This document shows positions 48,451 through 55,452 of a stretch of 64,000 bases of DNA, piece by piece (the stretch's first letter is position 1; each line of letters starts with the position of its first letter). The DNA comes from Actinoalloteichus fjordicus (GTDB lineage Bacteria > Actinomycetota > Actinomycetes > Mycobacteriales > Pseudonocardiaceae): the NCBI RefSeq assembly GCF_001941625.1, contig NZ_CP016076.1, positions 124,001-188,000 of the forward strand, read 5' to 3'. The notes beneath the pieces are model-generated. The model was not told the DNA's origin and made no database searches. It saw nothing but the letters and a program-made list of their open reading frames with translations. A program made the translations under genes and the position numbers.

Positions 48451-48480
48451 GAGCGCTCTCTCCCTACTCGAACTGTCGGC

Positions 48481-48516
48481 TAGTCGTCTAGGTAAGAAGA
48501 AGTACATAGACGTCTA
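48481..48516 (-). promoter_or_regulatory. Two GntR (KorSA-like) operator sites in the pra promoter
   Basis: TAGTCGTCTA (48481-48490) and the perfect palindrome TAGACGTCTA (48507-48516) lie upstream of the Pra-like start. The same 10-mer, inverted, occurs in the gntR promoter. Pattern TAGnCGnCTA fits a GntR dimer site. Confidence 0.65.
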
Positions 48517-48562
48517 GAGGAGCTGCGATGAGTTTGTCGGGTTGTTCGCTACTGCAATCGGT

Positions 48563-49348
48563 CTAGCGTGCGGGGAAGTCGTACTCCAACACGAACGCCG
48601 AGGCGGCCTTCACCGTGTCGCAGACCTCCACCGCCGTGCCCTCGGCATCGAAGGCCGTACGGGTCAACGTGATCACCGGGGTGCCCGCACCGAGGTCGAG
48701 AGCCTTCCGCTCGTCTGGAGTCGGCATCCGTGCCGAGACCTCTTCGACGAATCTGGCCAGGGTGTGCCCGGCGTCCTCGATTCGACCGTAGATGCCACCA
48801 GGGCCGGTGTCCGTCGCGGCGATCGGCGTCCCCTTCGCGATCGACTCGGGGATGAACGACGTCGCGATCTCCACCGGACGCCCGTCGGCCAGGTATCGCC
48901 GGGAGCGGACGACGATGCGATCCCCCTCGGTCAGTCTCAATCGTCGTGCGATGTCGGCACCGGCCGGTTCGTTGGTGACTCGGATGCGGTCCACCTGCGG
49001 CTTCTGCCCCGCCGCCTCGGTCTCGGCGAGGAACGCGGACTTCCCCGCGTCGCGGTGACGTCGGGCGAACCGATCCGATGCCAACCGCCGTACCGGCGGA
49101 GCCGACCGAACGAACACGCCCTTGCCGTGTTCGGGGATGACCAGGCCCTCACCGCGTAGCTCCTGGACAGCCTGACGTACGGTCATCCGAGCAACGCCGA
49201 AGTGCTCGATCAACGCACTCTCCGACGGCAGCTTCTCCCCTGCCGCGAGCCGGCCGGACTTGATCTGCTGCCGCAGGATCGCCGCGATCTGCCGGTACGG
49301 TGGCCGGTCGTCCGTCCTGTCGATACCGTCCAGATCGAGCATCATCAC
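48563..49348 (-). CDS. GntR/HutC-family repressor (KorSA-like)
   Basis: This 261-residue regulator has an N-terminal winged helix (residues 15-80; Pro-Pro-Tyr-Arg-Gln-Ile-Ala, Leu-Pro-Ser-Glu-Ser-Ala-Leu, Val-Ala-Arg-Met-Thr-Val-Arg-Gln-Ala). A C-terminal UTRA ligand domain follows (about 110-255). In actinomycete elements KorSA-type GntR proteins silence the activator gene and themselves. The frame is intact. An operator copy sits 10-19 bp before its start, between it and the divergent Nudix gene. Confidence 0.88.
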   Translation of the reverse strand: MMMLDLDGIDRTDDRPPYRQIAAILRQQIKSGRLAAGEKLPSESALIEHFGVARMTVRQAVQELRGEGLVIPEHGKGVFVRSAPPVRRLASDRFARRHRDAGKSAFLAETEAAGQKPQVDRIRVTNEPAGADIARRLRLTEGDRIVVRSRRYLADGRPVEIATSFIPESIAKGTPIAATDTGPGGIYGRIEDAGHTLARFVEEVSARMPTPDERKALDLGAGTPVITLTRTAFDAEGTAVEVCDTVKAASAFVLEYDFPAR

Positions 49349-49357
49349 TACCTCGCA

Positions 49358-49367
49358 TAGACGACTA
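49358..49367 (+). promoter_or_regulatory. GntR operator site between gntR and nudix
   Basis: TAGACGACTA is the exact reverse complement of the site at 48481-48490. Its place in the 64-bp divergent spacer suggests autoregulation and control of the Nudix gene. Confidence 0.62.
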
Positions 49368-49412
49368 GAGCAGTATCATCCCACAGCGAGAGCCACCGAG
49401 GACAGAGCCCAA

Positions 49413-49856
49413 ATGGTCGACACGCCCCGCCATTCCGTCAGCGTCGCCGGAGTCGTCACCCGCGACGACGGCAAGATCCTCGTCATCCGACGGGCGGACA
49501 ACGGACGGTGGGAGCCACCCGGCGGAGTCCTCGAATTGAATGAGACCTTCGAAACCGGTGTACGCCGCGAAATCCTCGAAGAGACCGGCATCGAAGTCAC
49601 CGTCAATCGACTCACCGGCGTCTACAAGAACATGACCCGCGGCATCGTGGCGCTGGTCTTTCACTGCACACCCACCGGGACGCCGACCGAGGACACCGAC
49701 GGCGAAGCTCGCTCGATCGCCTGGATGACCGCCGACGAGATCACCCAGACCATGACACCCGCCTATGCCGTCCGCGTCACTGACGCCATCACCCAGTCGA
49801 CGCCCCAGATTCGCGCGCACGACGGCACGTTCCTGATCGACGCGACACCGTCTTGA
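49413..49856 (+). CDS. Nudix hydrolase, possibly Pif-like immunity factor
   Basis: This 147-residue protein has a complete Nudix box: Gly-Gly-Val-Leu-Glu-Leu-Asn-Glu, then Arg-Arg-Glu-Ile-Leu-Glu-Glu-Thr-Gly-Ile. The start is the ATG at 49413; an open frame upstream crosses the GntR gene and is not used. pSAM2 Pif, which blocks redundant transfer of the element, contains a Nudix domain and sits near korSA, so this gene may play that part. General nucleotide hydrolysis is the alternative. Confidence 0.82.
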   Translation: MVDTPRHSVSVAGVVTRDDGKILVIRRADNGRWEPPGGVLELNETFETGVRREILEETGIEVTVNRLTGVYKNMTRGIVALVFHCTPTGTPTEDTDGEARSIAWMTADEITQTMTPAYAVRVTDAITQSTPQIRAHDGTFLIDATPS

Positions 49857-49893
49857 TCTGATGCCTTGCCGAATCCGGCTCTAGGGGATCAAG

Positions 49894-49912
49894 GCGCCGC
49901 CTGCGGCGGCGC
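49894..49912 (+). terminator. Hairpin after the Nudix gene
   Basis: An 8-bp stem (49894-49901 with 49905-49912) with a 3-base loop lies 37 bp past the stop. Confidence 0.55.
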
Positions 49913-50180
49913 GCTGGACGGTCACCTTGGGTAGGCCGGGCGTCCGGCTCAGCCCTGCGGGCGCGCTGACGCGCGTCCTCGGTCTGGCCGACGCCCAGCC
50001 GCCCGCTGCCGGAGATGCGCCACCGCAGACGACGCGCGGGAAGGCCGAGCAGGACCCAGCTTCGACTCCAGTCCGACAGAGCGCCGAGCCGGTCAGCCTG
50101 GCAATGCCGGTCATGGCGCTCGGCTGCCGCGACGGCTCCGCCGCCTTGCCACCGGATACGGCTACCGGATCGAGCTGAAG
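49913..50180. other. Right part of the element, no gene recognised
   Basis: Open frames on both strands are of chance type. The stretch probably carries only the right-end recombination sites, with the rest of the element deleted. Confidence 0.45.
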
Positions 50181-50203
50181 GTGTAGCAACCGGTGTAGCA
50201 ACG
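50181..50203 (+). repeat. Tandem TGTAGCAAC motif near attR
   Basis: This 23-bp stretch matches 46202-46224 with one mismatch and has the same orientation. It lies 92 bp inside the right end. Confidence 0.65.
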
Positions 50204-50294
50204 CATCGAGACGGACGCGGACGTGCGCGTACCGGCGTCCAGCGAGAACAGACACCGCCGGACGCCGATGAACAGGCCGATCACCAGCGACGCA

Positions 50295-50350
50295 GCCTTG
50301 AAAGCGGGAGACCTTCACGGGTCCGGGGGTTCAAATCCCTCCGCTTCCGC
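50295..50350 (+). repeat. attR: 56-bp copy of the tRNA-Ser 3' end
   Basis: This copy is identical to 46097-46152. It lacks the acceptor and D arm, so it is not a tRNA gene. It marks the far end of the element. Confidence 0.92.
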
Positions 50351-50842
50351 GGGTCACCGCCGGTACTCCTTGCCCGAGTGGCGGGGTGTGGGCCCCGGCG
50401 GTCTCAGTTCTCGTCGCAGTTCGTTCCCTGCGGTCGGCTGATCCGGTCGGTGATGTCGCGGCAGCAGACATCGACCGGTCTCCGCACCGGGGGTGGATTC
50501 GAGGAGCGGACCGCGTCCGCCCCCATCGTGAGCCCCGGCGGGCGGTTGCTGCCCTCCGTTGCCCGACGTCCTCCAGCGACGCGTCTGCATCCGGTCGTGC
50601 TGCTGCTACGTCGCGGAGCATGGCAGGCGACGCATCTCAGAGCGTTCGGCTGCTGCGGTGCCTCCATCGCCCACTCCCGCACGTCTCTGGAGGCCTCGGC
50701 GGCGGGCGGGACGATGTCGGACTTCGTTGCAGTCGTCGAGCAGTCAGGCCGCCTGCTGTGAATCCGACGACCGAATCGGGTAGCCCAGTGGTTGCCGGTC
50801 GCGACACGGGCCGGCACGGATGTGAGAGAGGAGTGTGACGGC
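50351..50842. other. Chromosomal flank of the element, no gene recognised
   Basis: Nothing with family resemblance is seen in any frame. The region ends with the GAGAGGAG ribosome site of the DUF2188 gene. Confidence 0.45.
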
Positions 50843-51067
50843 ATGACTCAGCGCAAGCGATACAACGTCGTCCCGCACGGTGCGGACTGGCAGGTCAAAC
50901 GCGGTGGCAGAGTGCTTTCCGATCACCATCTCAAGACTGCGGCAGTACACGAGGGCGTCCGGGCCGCACGAGCCGACCAGGACAGCCAGCTGTTGATTCG
51001 ACGTCGTAATGGGACCATTCAGGACAACCGCACCTACGGCCACGATCCGTTCCCGCCGAGGGGTTGA
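50843..51067 (+). CDS. DUF2188 domain protein
   Basis: This 74-residue protein fits DUF2188: Tyr-Asn-Val-Val-Pro-His-Gly-Ala-Asp-Trp-Gln-Val-Lys, then Ala-x-x-x-Gly-Val-Arg-Ala-Ala-Arg, and near the end Ile-Gln-Asp-Asn-Arg-Thr-Tyr-Gly-His-Asp-Pro. Start is the ATG at 50843 with GAGAGGAG upstream. Function of the family is unknown. Confidence 0.85.
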   Translation: MTQRKRYNVVPHGADWQVKRGGRVLSDHHLKTAAVHEGVRAARADQDSQLLIRRRNGTIQDNRTYGHDPFPPRG

Positions 51068-51252
51068 CCGAGCCGGCTGCCTGGCAGACGTGACCCGTGA
51101 GTCCCGTCGTCGGCGAGGCTCGATCCTCCGTCGAGCGGGCCCGGAGGCCGCCTGCCAGGCCGCCTGCAGCGCGCCCCGTCGGGTGCTCCCCTACCTCGTG
51201 ATCCGGGGCGTCCCGGATTCCTTCGGCCTGTCGGCGATCTTGACTGGGCGGC

Positions 51253-52491
51253 ATGAGAATCAACAGCCGATCCCGTCGTCGAGTCAGGCGGAAGGCGGTG
51301 CTGCTCCCCGCCCTCTTGGCCGGTACGGCGGTGCTGGCTCCCGTCGCGGCGGCCGAGACGAGCCTCGCAGGCGATCCGGGGCAGCCGACGGACCCCATTC
51401 GATTGACGCTGCCCGCTCCGACCGGGGACTCTGACATCGGCTCTATGGAGCTGCACGTGGTCGACGAGACGAGGAATGATCCATGGGTTCCTGAGGTTCC
51501 TTATCGGGAGCTGATGGTCAGCGTCTGGTATCCGACCAAGGTAGCCGGTAGTGACACCGCACCATGGATGCCGCCGAACTCTGCGGAGAAGCTCCTGGCG
51601 GACGTGGAGGAGCGCACCGGGCTGCCGATGGATCAGGTCCGGCTCCCGGAGACGAGGGGACAGCTCGGCGTCGCAGTGGACGAGGTGCCTGGCGGACGAC
51701 CGGTGGTGCTCTACTCGCCGGGCTCCGGGATGCCCAGAGCCGTGGGGACGTCCGTCGTGCAGGAACTCGCCAGTCACGGCTACGTCGTCGTCACCGTCGA
51801 CCACACCTACAACGCGCGGCACGTCGAGTTTCCCGGTGGGCGAGTCGTTTCCGCGATCGATCTCGGTGACGACTTCGGCGTCCAGGCATCGGTTCATGCC
51901 GAGGACCTGAGCTTCGTCGTCGACGTGCTGACCGAGATCGTCGAGGACGGCGCCTCCGACGCCGTGCGCGGGAGGTTGCCCGACGGGCTCGGCGCGGCAC
52001 TGGACCTCGCCGACATCGGGGTGCTCGGTCATTCCCTCGGCGGTTCTGCGGCCGCCGCAGCGCTGCACGGCGACGCGAGGTTCGACGCGGCGATGTCCTT
52101 GGACGGCCCGGTGTTCTCCCCGGTGGTCGAGGAGGGATTCGACGAGCCCTTCCTGCTTTTCACACAGCGGACCTACGAGGTCCCGAGCTGGTGGGAGTCC
52201 TGGGATGCCGTCTGGCCTCGGCTGCGTGGGAACGCCTGGCAACTCGATCTCGTGGACGCCAGCCACAACTCCTACACCGACTACCAGTTCCTCTATCCGC
52301 AGATCGAAGACGCCTTCGGGCTGCCGCCCGGGGGTTTCGTGCAGCAGATTGGCACGATCGATCCGGCGGACTCCTTCGACGCTCAGCGAGCCTACGCGCG
52401 CGCCTTCTTCGATCAGGAGCTGCGGGGGATTCCCGACGGGCTGTTGAACGGGCCGTCGCCGTTGTATCCGCAGGTCGAGTTCCTGCGCTGA
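51253..52491 (+). CDS. Secreted alpha/beta hydrolase, PAF-acetylhydrolase/lipase-like
   Basis: This 412-residue exported hydrolase has a Sec signal (Arg-rich start, hydrophobic stretch, Ala-Ala-Ala-Glu). The nucleophile elbow is Gly-His-Ser-Leu-Gly-Gly (Ser near residue 261). The Tyr-Ser-Pro-Gly-Ser-Gly oxyanion region is present. An Asp in Leu-Asp-Gly-Pro-Val-Phe and a His in Ser-His-Asn-Ser-Tyr are the likely other triad members. The arrangement resembles platelet-activating-factor acetylhydrolases and actinobacterial lipases. The substrate is probably a lipid ester. Confidence 0.87.
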   Translation: MRINSRSRRRVRRKAVLLPALLAGTAVLAPVAAAETSLAGDPGQPTDPIRLTLPAPTGDSDIGSMELHVVDETRNDPWVPEVPYRELMVSVWYPTKVAGSDTAPWMPPNSAEKLLADVEERTGLPMDQVRLPETRGQLGVAVDEVPGGRPVVLYSPGSGMPRAVGTSVVQELASHGYVVVTVDHTYNARHVEFPGGRVVSAIDLGDDFGVQASVHAEDLSFVVDVLTEIVEDGASDAVRGRLPDGLGAALDLADIGVLGHSLGGSAAAAALHGDARFDAAMSLDGPVFSPVVEEGFDEPFLLFTQRTYEVPSWWESWDAVWPRLRGNAWQLDLVDASHNSYTDYQFLYPQIEDAFGLPPGGFVQQIGTIDPADSFDAQRAYARAFFDQELRGIPDGLLNGPSPLYPQVEFLR

Positions 52492-52796
52492 CTGACGGCC
52501 GACGGCAGCCGACCGGTTCCCGACCGGACGGGGCGGCTCCACGTCGGTCGAGGTCCACCGATGCCGATTCGCACGGTGGCAGCCGAGCGTCGACTGTGCC
52601 CGGCGATCCGTCCACCGAGGAAGCGGAAGAGCGGACTGCCCGCGCGGCGCCCGCCTGGCGGTCGGGTTCGAGCACCGTGGTGAAGACCGGCAGGAGTGAG
52701 CCTGAGCACCCCGCCGGGGGCTGTCTCGCTCATTCGGCGTGGAGCCGCGCCATTCGAGGCGCGCAGGCAGGCCGATGAGGGGCGAGCAGGGAAGAC

Positions 52797-52834
52797 GACG
52801 GAGGGCGGGCGCGTGACGGCGCCCGCCCTCCGTC
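52797..52834. terminator. Bidirectional hairpin between hydrolase and HesB-like gene
   Basis: A perfect 16-bp stem (52797-52812 with 52819-52834) with a 6-base loop sits between two convergent genes. Confidence 0.78.
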
Positions 52835-52857
52835 TGAGTCGATCCGTCGCCTGCCTG

Positions 52858-53154
52858 CTACTCCGACTGTTCCCGGAGCGCGAAGTTCAGCTCGCCGTCC
52901 ACGTCCTTATGGGCGTCGAGCAGTTTGTCATCGAGGATGTCCGCAGCACGAGGGTCGAGGAACACCGAGGCGCCTGCCTGCGCAGGCACCGTCTGATCCC
53001 CTTCCTCCGCCGCGGCGACGAGCGCGAGTTCGAGAGCGGTCTCGGTCGCGGTCTCCTGGCTGGCCGTGATCCGCAGTCCGCCGTCCTCCGGCGCTCCGTG
53101 GTCGGCGAGCAGCGTGCGAATGGTCTCCGCAGCCGTGTCCGTGACGGTGAGCAT
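52858..53154 (-). CDS. HesB/IscA-like (Fe-S assembly fold) protein lacking cysteines
   Basis: This 98-residue protein has the opening pattern of the HesB/IscA fold (Leu-Thr-Val-Thr-Asp-Thr-Ala-Ala-Glu-Thr-Ile-Arg, Gly-Gly-Leu-Arg-Ile, Val-Phe-Leu-Asp-Pro). No cysteine remains, so it cannot carry an Fe-S cluster by the IscA mechanism. The C-terminus is strongly acidic. AAAGGAG precedes the ATG at 53154. Its job is unknown. Confidence 0.8.
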   Translation of the reverse strand: MLTVTDTAAETIRTLLADHGAPEDGGLRITASQETATETALELALVAAAEEGDQTVPAQAGASVFLDPRAADILDDKLLDAHKDVDGELNFALREQSE

Positions 53155-53284
53155 GATCAGCTCCTTTCGACAGAAACACTGTTCTGCCTCTGGGTCGCGT
53201 CTGCCCACCGTAGCCGTTATGGGCCGGTCAAGAGGGCAGGCACGGGCCGAGCCGCCTGACCGGGGACGATGGTGGGCAGCTCGC

Positions 53285-54352
53285 TCAGCCGGTGAAGGAT
53301 CGGGCGGCGGCGAGGAAGACGTCGTTCTCCTCAGGCGTCCCGATCGTCACACGGGCACCGTCGGCCGCGAACGGGCGTACGACGATCTTGTGCGTGAGGC
53401 AGTGCTCGTTGAAGGCCTCGGTACGTTCGCCCAGCGGGAGCCAGACGAAGTTCGCCTGGGTGTCCGGAACGGTGTAGCCCGCCTCCGTGAGGGCCGTGCG
53501 CACACGCTCCCGCTCGACCACCAGGGCGGCACAGCGGTCCATGAGCTGATCGTGGGCGCGCAACGAGGCGATGGCCGCCGCCTGGGCGGGCGCGTTGACG
53601 CTGAAGGGGACGTAGACCTTGCGCAGCGCCTCCGCGATGGTGCCGGTGGCGTAGCAGTAGCCGACGCGAAGGCCTGCGAGTCCGTAGGCCTTCGAGAACG
53701 TCCGCAGCACGGCGATGTTGTGTCTGCCCTTGGCGAATCGCTCCTCGGCGAGGCGGATGCCGTCGGGCACGTCGGGGTCCGTGACGAACTCTCGATATGC
53801 CTCGTCGAGCACCACGAGGGTGTCTTCGGGCACTCGATCCAGGAACTCCTCGAGTTCCGCCCGGCGGACGGCGGTTCCGGTCGGGTTGTTCGGATTGCAC
53901 AGGAAGACGAGCCGAGTGGCGGGCGTGATGGCCTCGGCCATCGCCCGCAGGTCGAGCCCGAAGCCTGCGTCGAGCGGAACACGCACCTGACGGGCGCCCA
54001 CGACGTGGGCCAGCACCGGATAGGCCTCGAAGGAGCGCCAGCCGAAGAGCACCTCGTCGTCCCTAGTGCAGGTGGCCTGCACAAGCTGCTGACAGAGGCT
54101 CACCGAGCCGCAGCCGATCGCGAGCTGCGGGGCGGGCACGTCGAGAAAGGACGACAGCTCCGCGACCAGCGCGGAACCGAAGTTGTCCGGATAGCGGTTG
54201 ATCTCGCCTGCTGCGGCCGCGACGGCCTCGACGACGCTGGGCAGCGGCCCCTGCGGCACCTCGTTGCTGGCAAGCTTCACCGCACCGGGGATGCTGCGAC
54301 CGGGCACATAGCCGGGAAGCTGCTCCAGGTCGGCGCGAATGCGCACGGTCAT
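53285..54352 (-). CDS. hisC: Histidinol-phosphate / aromatic aminotransferase
   Basis: This 355-residue PLP enzyme of the HisC family has Leu-Ala-Ser-Asn-Glu near residue 27, Asn-Pro-Asn-Asn-Pro-Thr-Gly and Leu-Asp-Glu-Ala-Tyr. The PLP lysine is in Thr-Phe-Ser-Lys-Ala-Tyr-Gly-Leu-Ala-Gly-Leu-Arg. It may act in histidine synthesis or on aromatic 2-oxo acids as the last step of phenylalanine/tyrosine formation. M. tuberculosis has a second such gene (Rv3772) in a comparable neighbourhood, which favours the HisC2/Pat type. Confidence 0.88.
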   Translation of the reverse strand: MTVRIRADLEQLPGYVPGRSIPGAVKLASNEVPQGPLPSVVEAVAAAAGEINRYPDNFGSALVAELSSFLDVPAPQLAIGCGSVSLCQQLVQATCTRDDEVLFGWRSFEAYPVLAHVVGARQVRVPLDAGFGLDLRAMAEAITPATRLVFLCNPNNPTGTAVRRAELEEFLDRVPEDTLVVLDEAYREFVTDPDVPDGIRLAEERFAKGRHNIAVLRTFSKAYGLAGLRVGYCYATGTIAEALRKVYVPFSVNAPAQAAAIASLRAHDQLMDRCAALVVERERVRTALTEAGYTVPDTQANFVWLPLGERTEAFNEHCLTHKIVVRPFAADGARVTIGTPEENDVFLAAARSFTG

Positions 54353-54655
54353 GGCGGACTCCTCGCTTCGACTCCCGGCACTGCCGGCCCTACGCTGCCC
54401 GACGCGCTCGGCGGGCGGGTCGGCTACCGAGACGAGGTTAGCTCTTTAGTGTCACGTAATAACCCGGTCGGCCGTCGACCGCCGAGGTCAGCTCGACCTG
54501 TTCGCCCGTTTTGCGGTCTTTCTGCCCGGGTGGTAGAGAGACTTGCGCTGAGTGTGTTCGTGATAGTGACTCGGAGTCGATATCGCGAGGCGGGAACAGG
54601 TCCGTTCCGTTGGTCACGTTGACGGATGTTCACCCCCGCGTGATTGGCTGACGCC
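54353..54655. other. Divergent promoter region between aminotransferase and hydrolase genes
   Basis: No gene is seen. The middle (about 54435-54465; TTAGCTCTTTAGTGTCACGTAATAAC) is unusually AT-rich for this genome and probably holds the two promoters. Confidence 0.5.
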
Positions 54656-55363
54656 ATGACGCAGACGCGGATCGAGACCATCGCGCTGACCGACGGCAGT
54701 GACATGCGAGTCACCGTCGCGGAACCCGAGGACACGCTGCGTGGCGGCCTGGTGCTCTTGCATGATTCCTCCGGGGTCGACGAGCGGCTGAATGGGCTCG
54801 TTGCGGCGCTGGCCGTAGAGGGCTGGTTGACCGTCGCACCGCATCTGACGCCGTCGCCGGGCGCGCGGCAGGACGCCGAGCAGACGACACCAGAAGATCA
54901 TGACGGGGATTCCGGCGTGGCCGATGCAGGCCAACAGGTGCTCGGCGACGTGGACGCCGTGTCGGTCTGGCTGGTGGACAAGGGTGTGCAGGCCGACCAG
55001 ATCGGCCTCCTCGGCTTCGGTTTCGGCGGTGTGGCCGCCTTCACCGTCGCCGCGACCCGCTCGGTGGGTGCCGTGGTCAGCGTGGGCGCGGGCGGGATCA
55101 TCGAGCCCGTCACACCCGGGATGGCCCCGTTGGCCGACCTCGCCGCCGAGCTGAGCTGTCCGTGGCTGGGCATCTACGGCGATCAGGATTCGGACGTCCC
55201 CGTCGACCAGGTGGAGAAGCTTCGCGAGGCCGCAGCAGGCGCTCAGGTCGCCATCGACGTGGTCAGCTTCGCGGAGGAAGGCCACCGATTCGACGAAGAT
55301 CAGGACGCGGCGGCCGAGGCCTGGCAGCGCACCCTGAACTGGTTCGACGCACACCTTCGCTGA
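54656..55363 (+). CDS. Dienelactone-hydrolase-like protein with altered nucleophile
   Basis: This 235-residue alpha/beta hydrolase of the DLH family has Leu-Leu-His-Asp-Ser-Ser-Gly-Val, Gly-Asp-Gln-Asp-Ser-Asp-Val-Pro (triad Asp) and Glu-Glu-Gly-His-Arg-Phe (triad His). The nucleophile motif, Gly-x-Cys-x-Gly-Gly in active enzymes, reads Gly-Phe-Gly-Phe-Gly-Gly at 120-125, so the Cys is replaced by Gly. Start is the ATG at 54656. It may bind ligand without hydrolysis or use another nucleophile. Confidence 0.8.
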   Translation: MTQTRIETIALTDGSDMRVTVAEPEDTLRGGLVLLHDSSGVDERLNGLVAALAVEGWLTVAPHLTPSPGARQDAEQTTPEDHDGDSGVADAGQQVLGDVDAVSVWLVDKGVQADQIGLLGFGFGGVAAFTVAATRSVGAVVSVGAGGIIEPVTPGMAPLADLAAELSCPWLGIYGDQDSDVPVDQVEKLREAAAGAQVAIDVVSFAEEGHRFDEDQDAAAEAWQRTLNWFDAHLR

Positions 55364-55452
55364 CGATCCGCCGGTCGGCAGACGTTGCGGTCGCCGCTGT
55401 CGCGGCGGAAGGATCTTGGCGGATCAGCGGACATCGGCTAGGACGGTTGACT

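Larger units (their letters stand above)
46097..50350. mobile_element. Decayed integrative element (pSAM2/AICE-like) inserted in tRNA-Ser(TGA)
   Basis: The element of about 4.2 kb lies between a 56-bp exact duplication of the tRNA 3' end. Inside, in order on the minus strand from the tRNA: an integrase C-terminal remnant, a frameshifted TraB/FtsK-like gene, a frameshifted CxxC gene, a Pra-like gene and a KorSA-like GntR gene. A Nudix gene reads divergently. This is the gene content of actinomycete integrative and conjugative elements. Integrase body, excisionase and replication initiator are missing, so it is probably fixed in place. Confidence 0.88.

Noticed and set aside
50295-50350. Second tRNA-Ser(TGA) gene
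   Set aside because: Only the anticodon arm to the 3' end is present; acceptor 5' strand and D arm are missing, so it is the attR copy.
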